Origin: Nemertoderma westbladi | Lineage: Eukaryota > Xenacoelomorpha > Nemertodermatida > Nemertodermatidae | Assembly (NCBI GenBank): GCA_032718475.1 | Contig: JAUCBJ010006634.1 | Coordinates: 1 to 49,797, forward strand | Reading direction: 5' to 3' | Length of the DNA stretch: 49,797 nucleotides | Part shown: piece after piece, positions 13,001 to 23,239 of the stretch | Layout: every line of letters begins with the position of its first letter | How positions within the stretch are numbered: position 1 is the stretch's first letter | Program-made: the position numbers and the translations under genes | The notes under the pieces: generated by a model | Seen by the model: only the letters and a program-made list of their open reading frames with translations | Told to the model about the DNA's origin: nothing | Database searches by the model: none

Positions 13001-15485
13001 GCCCTGTTTCTCCTTGTCGTCCTTCTCGTCTTTGGGTGGGGTAGATGACAGGTAACACGCCTTCTCCTTGATGTTTCGAACAACCTCGAACTCACTGGAG
13101 GTGTGGAAGTCGTGTCCCTCCTTCCGCAGCAGCAGTCTCAGGTACCTGGTCACGTCCCGACCCGCTATGTCCGCCCGCATTATCGAATGGGGCAGAGCGA
13201 ACCCCTCGTAAATGGGCACCGAGTGAGTGACCCCGTCCCCCGAGTCTAACACTACCCCGGTGGTGCGCCCCGTAGCGTACAGAGAGAGAACTGCTTGTAA
13301 ACTAACGTACAACGCCGGCACGTTGAATGTCTCGAAAAACGTTTCGGCGGCTTTCTCGCGATTTGACCTGCAACGGGATCGGCGTTGAAACATAATTATA
13401 TTGACGGATCAATTTACTATTTACTTTAAGATGGGTGGGGGGGGGGGGGGGTGGTACTTTTCGTTTTTTATTTTATCTGGAATGCAGAATTAAATTGGGA
13501 TTTCAAATCTTAAAACGGCTTGGCGAGATATTTTTTTATTATCGAGTTATCGCTGTCTTTCCGTCTACCAGTTTGTCCGTCAAAATTTAGAAGACAGACA
13601 AACCGCCAGACAGACTTATTAGATGCCACCAAACATTAAAACTGACATCAGAGATGACCCCGAAAACCACTATATGGATAATTTTAGTGAGTTGTTATGA
13701 AGTCATAGTTCCAAACATTACTGACCGATTAACAGACCACAGACAGACATTATTGAGCGGGAAGGCAAATTATCTCGGAATTACATGACGATTTTTCAAA
13801 ATTAAGGGACTAGTAGTGTTTTTAGTAAAATATTTAATTTTAAAATAGTATTTAGTGCTCGACCTCAACAACAATCAGATCAAAATGAAAAAAATAGTAG
13901 TGCAGCAGTGACACAGACATGGAAACAGGATATTGCACAGTCAGTAAGTAGTATGGAAGTCTAAAAGCACGAATATCATGTCGGTGAAAGTGGTGAAAGT
14001 TAGTGAAAGAGAAAATGGCTACAAAATTATGGTAGTTTTTGGAGTCGGAATGCTGTACATTATTTACGGACTCCGACTCCGAAATCCTGCTTTATTTTAC
14101 TATTTTCTACAAATATAAATGAGATGACGTGAAATTATCAGAAAATTGTTATTCCCTAAAAACAAGACCATCGACAAACGGTTTGCCTAATATTTTATGA
14201 TGACCAGAAAAGATTGTAAAGTTCGTTTACTGTAGGTTGCAATACAATAGGGTTTAATTACCTCGGATTTAAAGGCGCCTCTGTAAGTAGAACTGGGTGT
14301 TCCTCTGAGAATGTTGATAGTTGGTCCTTACTGTAAATATACTGCCAAATGCGTTCCATGTCGTTCCAATCCGTTACAATGCCATGTTCCAACGGATACT
14401 TTACGTATAAGAGACCTCTGTGTTCCTCGGCTTTAGGGCCTAGATTAATCAGTAGTTTAAGAAACAATTATAGTTGATAATAATAGGCCTAATAGGTAAC
14501 GGAGGGGACGGGCCAATGTTAATAACGGCGTAAATTCCGCCAAATTCATAGGATTATAGATTGCACTATATCTTCCTAGTTTGACTACCTGGGGCTAGTG
14601 TAGTGAGACCTCACTGACTGCCATAAGAATACGGAGATATAAAAACGTCGGCATTTAAGTTACAGTTGAAATCCGAACCTCTGGTATTTTCGTATTGCAA
14701 ATTAACACTCAGACACTGTAAGAGTATGAATGTAACCTATGTTATTGCGTTATCGTTATTGTTTTGGTTAGAAAAGCCCGACACGGTAACCTGCTCCTTT
14801 CTGTTGATTAGGCCTAAGAAATCTAGTTTCGATTATTGATTTGGTTATAAAACACCGCCACTGCCACTGTAACCTGCTCCTTTCCCTTAAATTTACAAGA
14901 GGTCCGCATTGCGCATGTGAACGATAACCGGCAGACCGGTGTTTCGCAGGTTCGAGATACAGCGACAAGCGGAAATCAGTAGCCGCGTGAGTGTTAGCGG
15001 TCAGGCGGTAGGCCTACCAGTTGCTGTTGTAGTGTAATTACACCGGCCCTGCGGTCCGATCTGCCGATAGATTCTGATCCTACTCCATACACCATAATCC
15101 TTGCCTGTCAGCCTGTGGCGTGGCTATGGCTATGATGAGGGATACGCCTCTATTTGCCTACCACCTACCTACCGGTAGGCTATTGTAATAGAGCCTTTTT
15201 ACTTCAATACTTTAACACTTAAAACATAGGCCTAACTGCCTAAGCCTATGTATATTAATCAGTTATGACGCAATCTTCACTGCCAATAGCCAATGCGTTA
15301 ATGCCAAACTCACCTATGAAAGCATCTCCTTCCAAAGCCCCCGCCATAAGTCGAACATGTTTTGGTCGGCCAACATAAGCAGGAAAATGACATTTGGGAA
15401 TTTGGTCGCCGGCAAATCCAGCTTTTATAATTCCAGAACCATTATCGATGACCACGGGTTGATTTGCTAAAATATATGACTCCAT
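6877..15485 (-). CDS. ACTR1: ACTR1 (centractin / Arp1), complete 5-exon gene
   Basis: Actin-related protein 1 forms the short actin-like filament at the core of dynactin, the cytoplasmic cofactor of dynein. Coding exons in transcript order: 15485-15314, 14439-14262, 13367-12974, 12842-12644, 7082-6877. All introns are GT-AG and the joined frame is continuous: 1,149 nt, 382 residues, against about 376 for the vertebrate protein. The start [12 protein letters not shown] matches the family start. Visible actin-fold motifs are phosphate loop 1 ([14 protein letters not shown], residues 14-27), phosphate loop 2 (LDSGDGVTH, about 157-165) and the C-terminal block around [20 protein letters not shown]. 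The extra length comes from a charged insert near [18 protein letters not shown] in exon 3. Intron 4 is 5.6 kb and full of small transposons. Identity is very secure; orthology to the single invertebrate ACTR1 is inferred. Confidence 0.93.
7119..7352. repeat. 37-bp tandem repeat, 6 copies, next to a splice acceptor
   Basis: The core CGAGAGTTCCCGAAGGATAT starts at 7131, 7168, 7204, 7241, 7278 and 7315. Units are nearly identical apart from a one-base deletion in copy 2 and a TAG/TAT change. The array lies in ACTR1 intron 4, where the branch site and polypyrimidine tract of exon 5 would be. Confidence 0.95.
7353..8331. other. ACTR1 intron 4 sequence without recognised features
   Basis: AT-rich intronic DNA. 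The short frame at 8171-8377 is Ser/Thr-rich and runs into the MITE at 8332, so it is not taken as coding. Confidence 0.4.
8332..8569. mobile_element. MITE copy 1, AAAACCCAGTA family
   Basis: The left end is GGCCCTTTCATTACAAAACC followed by CAGTATCCCC. The right end is ATACTGGGTTTGGTATGAAAG, the imperfect reverse complement of the left (residual 20-bp match). The interior words AAGACTTTGGACC and ATTGATG align in the same order with the copy at 9376-9698. It is non-coding and non-autonomous; the superfamily is not recognised. Confidence 0.6.
8722..9032. repeat. 39-bp tandem repeat interrupted by a hairpin
   Basis: Copies of CATGATGCACCCCCACAAGG followed by TGTTGTTTTCCCTTCGGTA, about three on each side of a central interruption (about 8828-8925). 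The array stays open in several frames because the unit is a multiple of three, giving misleading short proteins on both strands. Confidence 0.85.
8832..8918. repeat. Perfect 21-bp inverted repeat (hairpin)
   Basis: Arms at 8832-8852 and 8898-8918 are exact reverse complements. Each arm holds GGACAATTCCGACCC, and the spacer is 45 bp. It interrupts the 39-bp array and looks like a tiny inserted palindromic element. Confidence 0.85.
9108..9130. repeat. Poly-G tract, 23 bp
   Basis: Uninterrupted run of 23 G within ACTR1 intron 4. Confidence 0.95.
9376..9698. mobile_element. MITE copy 2, AAAACCCAGTA family
   Basis: The left end is TTCATTGCAAAACCCAGTAT. The right end is ATACTGGGTTTTGCAATGAA followed by AGGGCC. 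The interior resembles copy 1 in the same orientation (AAGACTTTAGGC..., ATTGATG..., GCTCATAAAATGGGGCATTA against CTCATGAAATGAGGCATA). No clear target duplication was found by eye. Confidence 0.65.
9699..10860. other. ACTR1 intron 4, no gene seen
   Basis: AT-rich. Around 10,275-10,400 the words TGTAACG, GTAACGGT and GTTACAGATAT recur on both strands, suggesting a decayed inverted repeat. No ends could be fixed. Confidence 0.35.
10875..11252 (+). promoter_or_regulatory. TATA box to poly(A)-signal unit, possible LTR piece
   Basis: TATAAAA at 10875-10881 sits in a GC-richer block. AATAAA follows at 11247-11252. A TATA box and a poly(A) signal within 400 bp is the layout of an LTR, but no TG...CA boundaries or partner LTR were found. 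It lies antisense inside ACTR1 intron 4. Confidence 0.25.
11277..12294. mobile_element. 1,018-bp non-autonomous TIR transposon with dense internal motif
   Basis: The ends are perfect inverted repeats of at least 26 bp, beginning CGGCAGCTCCAAACCAAAAC and continuing CCAGTA. The flanks are TATT on both sides (11273-11276 and 12295-12298), a likely 4-bp target duplication. Inside, ACTGGGTTTTG or its complement recurs about 15 times in both orientations. Such subterminal repeats usually act as transposase-binding sites. There is no transposase. It lies in ACTR1 intron 4. Confidence 0.85.
12299..12643. other. ACTR1 intron 4, part nearest exon 4
   Basis: AT-rich intron sequence between the TIR element and exon 4. 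Nothing further recognised. Confidence 0.5.
12644..12842 (-). CDS. ACTR1: ACTR1 exon 4
   Basis: Acceptor CCCTAG, then [20 protein letters not shown]. It ends in STLFK plus one base of Gly. The donor is GTTCGT, the weakest of the four, but it is fixed by frame continuity with exon 5 (LFKGFGDRLL). Confidence 0.92.
12974..13367 (-). CDS. ACTR1: ACTR1 exon 3
   Basis: Acceptor GTTGCAG, donor GTAAGT. Encodes [20 protein letters not shown] onward, phosphate loop 2, the [15 protein letters not shown] region, and a Lys/Asp/Glu-rich insert before KYTYQ. This insert is where the protein is longer than the vertebrate form. Confidence 0.93.
13437..13451. repeat. Poly-G tract, 15 bp
   Basis: Run of 15 G in ACTR1 intron 2. 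Confidence 0.95.
13452..14261. other. ACTR1 intron 2 sequence
   Basis: Intron 2 spans 13368-14261. It contains loose repeats of CAGACAGAC-like words at about 13590-13750. No coding or transposon signal. Confidence 0.5.
14262..14439 (-). CDS. ACTR1: ACTR1 exon 2
   Basis: Acceptor ATCTAG, donor GTAATT. Encodes [20 protein letters not shown] through EAPLNPR, the conserved actin-family segment with the WNDMERIW box. Intron 1 (14440-15313) contains the short left array of the 68-bp repeat. Confidence 0.93.
14735..14893 (-). repeat. 68-bp repeat array, left inverted block (about 2 units)
   Basis: Two units read on the minus strand as GGAAAGGAGCAGGTTACAG... with TTTTCTAACCAAAAC. They match the array at 16449-17216 in reverse. 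The block lies in ACTR1 intron 1. Confidence 0.8.
15314..15485 (-). CDS. ACTR1: ACTR1 exon 1 (coding part)
   Basis: Encodes residues 1-57 from ATG at 15485-15483 through DAFIG. It ends with one base of a split Gly codon before the donor GTGAGT. It contains phosphate loop 1. The upstream minus-strand sequence keeps the frame open for a few codons but lacks homology, so this Met is chosen on family alignment. Confidence 0.92.
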
Positions 15486-16448
15486 TTCGAAGCAATCAAC
15501 AGAGAGTACCAGTACAGCGCAGCACGTACCGGTTGCCGGTAGGACTAATACCAATACTGTAATACCCTATCCTAACAGCCTTATGCTGTTATGGCAGTAC
15601 CGTCTGACCGTATGGTAGCAGTAGGCCTTATTACAGTATTGCGTTACTGTATTAGGTCAGTATGCCTACCGGTCCTGTCTGCCTGTAGTTGGTACCGGTA
15701 GTTGCCAAAGCTGCAGGGTATTAAACTGTTAAGTCTGTCATGAAATCACAATCACACCTGAATACCAAGCCACACGCGGATAAGTTCAAAGTAACCGCAT
15801 AAAACAAAGCAGCAGCAGGCCCATATGAAGTTCATCTTCTGTATTATTATTATTACAGCCTTACATTTTACCCCCCATGTGAAGAATACCAGGTTTTTAC
15901 TAAAAACCCATTTTACAGAAGGACTAAATCAAAGGGATTGACTTTTCCGCGTAGGTGTAGCCTACGCGTAAGCGTCGCATAGCAGGCGAAAGAATGCCGT
16001 TTCGCGTAGGTAACCATAATTAATTTATATAATTAGAGATTTCATAAAAGAGAGGTAAATTCAAATAAGCTCAATTCAATATGAAGTTATTTAGGGCAGT
16101 GATTTTTTATGTCCTTTTATTTGACTTTTTTTGTCCCTTTTTTTTACGAATTATGCATAATGACTTTTGTTGTCCTTTTAATGACTTTTATTGTCCTTTT
16201 AATGACTTTTTATGTATGTATTTCTTCAAACTGTCAGACTGCTGATTTCTGGACTGTCAGATAGTTGATTTCACTATGCTTGTGCCAAAACATTCCATGA
16301 TTCCATGACTTATAGACTATGAGATAGATTTCCATATGCGCCTGTGGTAAAAAGACTATATTTAATAGTTTGTGGTTGTTGTCGATAATCGATTACCACA
16401 TGACGTAGCAAAACACTCAGTTTATAGCCAAAAACAATTACCAATTGA
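15486..16448. other. ACTR1 upstream region (5' UTR/promoter expected here)
   Basis: No coding signal. It is rich in the palindromes ACCGGT and TAGGCCTA. Around 15948-16012 imperfect CCTACGCGTAAG and TTCGCGTAGG words resemble the decamer of the 27.8-29 kb foldback element. At 16105-16215, TGACTTTTTATGTCCTTTT-like words recur about five times. No TATA box was placed confidently. Confidence 0.35.
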
Positions 16449-17216
16449 TGGAAAGGAGCAGGTTAAGGCCGAGTTTTCTAACCAAAACAATAAACAGTCA
16501 CTTTACCAAATCAGGGAAAGGAGCAGGTTACAGAGACGCGATTTTCTAACCAAAACAATAAACGATCACTTAACTAATTGAGGGAATGGAGCAGGTTACA
16601 GAGGCGGGATTTTCTAACCAAAACAATAAACGATCACTTAACTTATTGAGGGAAAGGAGCAGGTTACAGAGGCGGGATTTTCTAACCAAAACATTAAACG
16701 ATCATTTAACTAATTGAGGGAAAGGGACAGGTTACAGAGGCGGAATTTTCTAACCAAAACAATAAACGATCACTTAACTGATTGAGGGAAAGAAGCAGGT
16801 TACAGAGGCGGGATTTTCTAACCAAAACAATAAACGATCATTTAACTAATTGAGGGAAAGGGACAGGTTACAGAGGCGGGCCTTTCTAACCAAAACAATA
16901 AACGGTCACTTTACCAATTCAGGGAAAGGAGCAGGTTACAGAGGCGGGATTTTCTAACCAAAACAATAAACGATCATTTAACTAATTGGGGGAAAGGGGC
17001 AGGTTACAGAGGCGGGATTTTCTAACCAAAACAATAAACGATCATTTAACTAATTGAGGGAAAGGAGCAGGTTACAGAGACGGGATTTTCTAACCAAAAC
17101 AATAAACGATAACATTACCAATTGAGAGAAAGGAGCAGGTTACAGAGTCGGGATTTTCTAACCAAAACAATAAACGATAACATTACCAATTGAGGGAAAG
17201 GAGCAGGTTACAGAGG
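16449..17216 (+). repeat. 68-bp tandem repeat array, about 11 units
   Basis: Unit: GGAAAGGAGCAGGTTACAGA, then GGCGGGATTTTCTAACC, then AAAACAATAAACGATCA, ending TTAACTAATTGAG. Unit starts are spaced 65-69 bp. It is the inverted counterpart of the block at 14735-14893, so ACTR1 exon 1 and its promoter lie between the two arms. Confidence 0.92.
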
Positions 17217-18039
17217 ATTAAATGGTAGGCTACACAGTAGGCCTATAGCAGTACCGGTGCCGGTACCGGTACTAAAATGCAGAAATACCTGCTTTATACC
17301 TACATCTGTACATACAATACAGCAAAATAGTGCTATATATACTAATACCGGTACTGATAGCCTGAGAGAACAGCAGTAGAGAAACCGGTAGCATGGAACC
17401 TAACATTAGACTTTTGGAGGACATAAAAAATAAAAAAAAAAGGACAAAAAAAGGATTTAAACGGACAATAAAAATTATTGCGGTTATTTAGTAGCATGGT
17501 AGGCCCTCATCATCTGGGCACAAACTACTTATCAACAGTATCAAATACCGATGATACGACAAACATCGATAATAGGGATAATACAGAGTTTACAGACCCA
17601 TACCCAGGACCCAGCTAATACCGGGTCCTGTCGACCTGTACCGCGCCAAGCGCCATTACCTACCTATAAATTAATTGGCAACTAAATTGTACTCAACCAG
17701 TAAAGATTTTAATAATTATTAACATACAGTAATTTATGCAATTATTTTTTAAAATGCAAAGTCTCTTAGAGGGATTATCCTATTATCAGAATTTTGAGAA
17801 ATGCTCATGTTCAAAAATTATTTGTGAAAAAACATTTTTATTTGCCATAATTTGACACTTTTTTCCTAAATTTGACACTTTATGGCCTATATATTTCGGC
17901 AACCACAAACAAAATGAAAAAAATGGTAATAGGTGTTAAGCATCACCCAATTATCAATCATGCCAAATTTCACGCGAATTCGTCACTCCAAAGAAGCATT
18001 AAAAGTATGTCCAATCATGCAGAGGTATGGAAACGAGTG
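17217..18039. other. No gene seen
   Basis: AT-rich. Contains several TACCGGTA palindromes at about 17245-17385. Confidence 0.4.
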
Positions 18040-19015
18040 CTAAACAGACCATAATTGGATGTTTGCAACCGGGTGGTGAAAGGGGAAATGCCACCACCAA
18101 TTTGGACTAAAAGTCAACTAAGAACCCCAGAAAGGAGACCTCGGCATACCAACAAACTATCGTGGGATATGTCTGCTTGTGGTAGCTACCAAAATATACA
18201 AAAATTATTCTGTATAGAATTGCTTGCGACGCATCTTATAGGACTCTGGCCTTGAAGATGCGGATTATCTAGCAAATGTCATGGGTGATAGGGAGTTGTG
18301 GCGGCGCAATTTCGGCCGGCGCAGTATTTTTAATATATGTAATATATATAATGCAGCTACTGTACAATGCAGCATGCCGATAGTAGTAGTAGAATTAGGC
18401 CTCACATGGAAAAACTATACAGTAAGTAAGAGCCCGAATGGCTTTCGATCAAATAGATCAACAATAACTCAGATACTTGCGCTACGGAGACTGGCTGAGG
18501 GAATAAGTCAAATAATCTTCCTGCAGTTCTGACATTTGTGGACTTCAAGAAAGCATTCGACTCAATCCATAAAGGTAAAATGCTGGAAATCATAAGAGCT
18601 TATGGAATACCAGAAGCAATTGTCACTGATTGGCGTTGGATTGTTATATGGTGACACAGCTCAGGTACTCTCACCAGATGGTGAAACTGAGTTATTCTCA
18701 ATCCTGGCTGGCGTACTGCAAGGTGAAACATTAGCGCGATTACTATTTGTAATTGTACGGATTACGGTAAGCAATTAGGACGACCACAAAGGGATAAAAT
18801 CTAGGATTCACACTACAAGGACGCAGACGTAGAATGAACGCATATTAAGTGGGCACTGATGGAGAAGTAAGGATCTGCTTTCCTGGCAACCAACTCATGG
18901 AAAGCGTAGTCGTGGACGACCGTCCATAACATATATAGATCAACTTGAAAGAGATACTGAACTTGGGAGAAACGAAATTGTGACAACTATGGAGAATCGG
19001 GAAGATTAGAAAGAT
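18040..19015 (+). pseudogene. Decayed RT/ORF2 of a non-LTR retrotransposon
   Basis: Frame-shifted pieces appear in the right order. First GDLGIPTNYRGICLLVVATK (RT motif with NYRGI), then TFVDFKKAFDSIH (RT motif A), then LYGDTAQVLSPDGE and ILAGVLQGETLARLLFVIV (RT motif B region). The C-terminal segment RSRGRPSITYIDQLERDT is typical of the end of such ORF2 proteins. Stops and shifts interrupt every segment and the FADD/YADD box is missing. It is the same family as the fragment at 3354-3830. Confidence 0.75.
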
Positions 19016-19877
19016 CACATTTCCACTGTCCGAGTTAGCTCGTCCTAGTATTGATTGTAGTGGTAATTGATGCGAGAATGTAATACGAATATAGTATATA
19101 TAGTCTCTATCAAATAAACTTTATTAAATCTTATTTTTTAACTTAACTATATTTCTGATCGTGATCTATTATTATTATTATAATTATTTAATCCGGACAT
19201 TAACTTCAAATATAAAAAATGTGTCCATAAAATTTAATGAAATATCTTTGTATTATTATGATAACAGCAACCGCAATTAGTTGTATTTTTTCATTGCAGG
19301 TATGTCTGTCAGCATGGCGACGGTGGGAAGGTTTCTATGATTACCTGTAAGCCTGGATTTTACCTTGTTCTTTGTATTACCGGTCACCGGGAAAAAAACC
19401 CTTTCATTGGTAATAAATTTATTGTTATTTCATCATTCAACAGTCACTTTCTAATGTTAATAATTTGTTTGTTTATTGAAACAACTAATAATAATAAAAA
19501 TTAATAGCAAGAACCTTAAAGATATAGATCGCAAAGCGAAATAAAAAAATAATCTCCCATTGTAATATAGAAATCAACCATAATGATATACTATAACAAA
19601 CATAGCTTAAATTGCATAGCAGGTCCCAGCCCCCCCCCCCCCCCCCCCCCCCCTTACACTACAAAATAGAACATAATGCACGTAGACCGAACTAAATTAA
19701 ACACAATTAAAGATGCATTGCATTGAATAACAAATAATGTACAACAACCGCATTTACTAGACTAGAGAAATCCCAGTTTACAATACTAAAGTGTGTCAGA
19801 CCATGTCCAAAGATTGCAGTGCGGCCACAAATAAACAGTCTTTAGCTAATATGTCTCTTGTATATCAAACAGAAACG
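19016..19877. other. No gene seen; contains a 24-bp poly-C tract
   Basis: AT-rich spacer with a C homopolymer at 19630-19653. Confidence 0.4.
19630..19653. repeat. Poly-C tract, 24 bp
   Basis: Uninterrupted run of 24 C. Confidence 0.95.
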
Positions 19878-20261
19878 CTAGGGTCGGGCCGGTCTATATC
19901 GAATGACCCCACGACCACGTTGCTGAGATTGGCCCCTTCCCATGGCAACGCCACCATCAGCCAATCCCGCGACAGTTTCCTCTTCAATTGCACGGCCATC
20001 ACCACCGTAGTTGTTCGCGTTGGTGTAATTCCCCTCCCGGCCTCTAGATGTCGCTCTAGGTTTGGGTCGTCTCAGCGGTTGTCCCGTTGCCTTGGGACGA
20101 CAGATGGCGTCACTCAGCCCGATCCCGGTGTCGAGACTGCTCCCAACGGCGGACAACTGGTACTGCCCAACGGCAGACGTCGGCGACAAGTCCACACTCA
20201 GCTCCTCCAATCTTATGTTAACCTTCGAGAAATGAATAAACTTTAGGTGATTAAACACCAC
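19878..20261 (-). CDS. GC-rich open frame with RG motifs, possible terminal exon of an unknown gene
   Basis: A 127-codon minus-strand frame in a block clearly more GC-rich than its surroundings, as the confirmed exons also are. A possible splice acceptor (TTTCTCGAAG) at about 20223 would start the exon at VNIRLEELSVDLSP. The C-terminal half is disordered: GREGNYTNANNYGGDGRA, then MGRGQSQQRGRGVIRYRPAR and the stop. RG/GRG motifs suit an RNA-binding protein or a Tudor-ligand protein, but I recognise no family. The opposite strand is also open over the same stretch, so coding status is uncertain. Confidence 0.35.
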   Translation of the reverse strand: MVFNHLKFIHFSKVNIRLEELSVDLSPTSAVGQYQLSAVGSSLDTGIGLSDAICRPKATGQPLRRPKPRATSRGREGNYTNANNYGGDGRAIEEETVAGLADGGVAMGRGQSQQRGRGVIRYRPARP

Positions 20262-20960
20262 AACATCGGTATAAAGGTACCGTATGCAGTATTTGTAGAA
20301 TAAAAAATGTACCCTTCATAAATGACGCCCCTACTCCATGTCCCGGTTTGTCTGAAAATTATAGACGACCTTACACCAGAAACTTCACGCTACAGACATT
20401 TTGTCAAATGTTCAACGACAATGAACATTGTTTTTTGGACTAGGGCTTAGATTTGATCGAATGGAAATCGACAATTCTAGAACTTTTTGTTAAGGGCTTT
20501 CCGCTATTGTTTTTGCACAATGCCCCGGAATATAGTGTCGTAATTCAATGACACGAACCCCCCTAATTTTTCTACAAATCTTAATGAGATTGCATGAAAT
20601 TTGAAACAGAGATAGTTTCCTATCCCTCCTCCTCCGTGGGTGAGCTAGAATATTTATTTTCGCTTTCATTCATTAGCTACACGCGATTGAATAAAGTGTC
20701 ATATTAAATATACCATATTCTGGAATATTTAGTTAATGTATGAATAACGACTTAAAAAAAAGAATGATTAAAGAGGCATTGCATATAGATGTCAATCAAA
20801 TCACTATAAAGTCAAAGAATAACTGCAGTGTAATTATATCAAAAGCCCTAGTTAATTCCAAAAAGCAATGTACAATGTCGTTGAACATTTGAGAAAATGT
20901 CTGTAGCGTAAAGTTTCTGGTGCAAGGTCGTATATAATTTTCAGACAAACCGCGACATGG

Positions 20961-20969
20961 AGTAGCGGC
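20961..20969. repeat. Left 9-bp target-site duplication of the foldback element
   Basis: AGTAGCGGC, repeated at 30866-30874. A single copy, AGTAGGGGC in reverse, is present at the equivalent unoccupied position (20327-20335). Confidence 0.85.
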
Positions 20970-21199
20970 GGGTCAGAGTAAAACGCGGATCCGGATCAGG
21001 ATCCGGATTCTATCATTTAACATTGTCCCTATGGAAGTCGACTGAATTTACATTTTTAGGGTGTAATCTGCGGATCCGCGCACTGCTAAATTTACCGAAT
21101 CCGTAACCGAGTGTAAAATGCGGATTGGCCTTTTTTCAGATCCGGAACGGAGTGTAAAGCGCGGATTCATATTTTAGGCTAAATCCTGAACGGAGTGTA

Positions 21200-23099
21200 A
21201 AACGCGGATTCATTTTTCTACTAAATCCGGGATTGGGTGTAAAATACGGATTCAGGTTTATTACAAAGTTTTATTAAATCCGGGAAGGGGTGTAAAACGC
21301 GGATTCAAGTTAATTACCATGTTTTATTGGATCCGGGAAGGGGTGTAAAACGCGGATTCTAGTTAATTACCAAGTTTTATTGGATCCGGGAAGGGGTGTA
21401 AAACGCGGATTTACGTTAATTACTAAGTTTTATTGGATCCGGAATGGAGTGTAAAACACGGATTTACGTTAATTATCAAGTTTTATTGGATCCGGAATGG
21501 AGTGTAAAACACGGATTTACGTTAATTACTAAGTTTTATTGGATCCGGAATGGAGTGTAAAACACGGATTTACGTTAATTACCAAGTTTTATTGGATCCG
21601 AAATGGAGTGTAAAACGCGGATTCAAGTTAATTACCATGTTTTATTGGATCCGGGAAGGGGTGTAAAACGCGGATTCTAGTTAATTACCAAGTTTTATTG
21701 GATCCGGGAAGGGGTGTAAAACGCGGATTTGCGTTAATTACTAAGTTTTATTGGATCCGGAATGGAGTGTAAAACACGGATTTACGTTAATTATCAAGTT
21801 TTATTGGATCCGGAATGGAGTGTAAAACGCGGATTCAAGTTAATTACCATGTTTTATTGGATCCGGGAAGGGGTGTAAAACGCGGATTCTAGTTAATTAC
21901 CAAGTTTTATTGGATCCGGGAAGGGGTGTAAAACGCGGATTCAAGTTAATTACCATGTTTTATTGGATCCGGGAAGGGGTGTAAAACGCGGATTCTAGTT
22001 AATTACCAAGTTTTATTGGATCCGGGAAGGGGTGTAAAACGCGGATTTACGTTAATTACTAAGTTTTATTGGATCCGGAATGGAGTGTAAAACACGGATT
22101 TACGTTAATTACCAAGATTAATTGGATCCGGAATGGAGTGTAAAACACGGATTTACGTTAATTACCAAGTTTTATTGGATCCGGAATGGAGTGTAAAACG
22201 CGGATTCAAGTTAATTACCATGTTTTATTGGATCCGGGAAGGGGTGTAAAACGCGGATTCTAGTTAATTACCAAGTTTTATTGGATCCGGGAAGGGGTGT
22301 AAAACGCGGATTTGCGTTAATTATCAAGTTTTATTGGATCCGGAATGGAGTGTAAAACGCGGATTCAAGTTAATTACCATGTTTTATTGGATCCGGGAAG
22401 GGGTGTAAAACGCGGATTCTAGTTAATTACCAAGTTTTATTGGATCCGGGAAGGGGTGTAAAACGCGGATTTACGTTAATTACTAAGTTTTATTGGATCC
22501 GGAATGGAGTGTAAAACACGGATTTACGTTAATTACCAAGATTAATTGGATCCGGAATGGAGTGTAAAACACGGATTTACGTTAATTACCAAGTTTTATT
22601 GGATCCGGAATGGAGTGTAAAACGCGGATTCAAGTTAATTACCATGTTTTATTGGATCCGGGAAGGGGTGTAAAACGCGGATTCTAGTTAATTACCAAGT
22701 TTTATTGGATCCGGGAAGGGGTGTAAAACGCGGATTTGCGTTAATTATCAAGTTTTATTGGATCCGGAATGGAGTGTAAAACGCGGATTCAAGTTAATTA
22801 CCATGTTTTATTGGATCCGGGAAGGGGTGTAAAACGCGGATTCAAGTTAATTACCATGTTTTATTGGATCCGGGAAGGGGTGTAAAACGCGGATTCTAGT
22901 TAATTACTAAGTTTTATTGGATCCGGGAAGGGGTGTAAAACGCGGATTTGCGTTAATTACTAAGTTTTATTGGATCCGGAATGGAGTGTAAAACACGGAT
23001 TTACGTTAATTACCAAGATTAATTGGATCCGGAATGGAGTGTAAAATACGGATTACGTTAATTACCAAGTTTTATTGGATCCGGAATGGAGTGTAAAAC
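21200..23099 (+). repeat. Left foldback arm: 53-bp tandem array, about 36 units
   Basis: Unit: GGATCCGGGAAGGGGTGTAA, AACGCGGATT, then CTAGTTAATTACCAAG and TTTTATT. There are three recurring variants (GGGAAGGGG...CTAG, GGGAAGGGG...CAAG with CATG, and GAATGGAG...TTACG). They recur in a regular order, so units were amplified as multi-unit blocks. The outer 200 bp (20970-21200) are degenerate units. Confidence 0.95.
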
Positions 23100-23239
23100 G
23101 TTACAACTGATTTACTGAGGCTGTCATGCCAGCATACTGCTCTACAACTACAGCTGCATCTAGTAGTTAGAATAGTAGAGCTAATACTTTTACTTAATAC
23201 GGTTTTACTTCATTTAACCACTACAAGAATACGGGAATA

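Noticed and set aside
19791-20246. Plus-strand 151-codon frame
   Set aside because: It overlaps the minus-strand RG frame in a GC-rich block. The minus strand has the acceptor and the more protein-like composition.
21200-23099. CRISPR-like regular array
   Set aside because: Units are contiguous 53-bp repeats without unique spacers, in a eukaryotic context, and they form a foldback arm.
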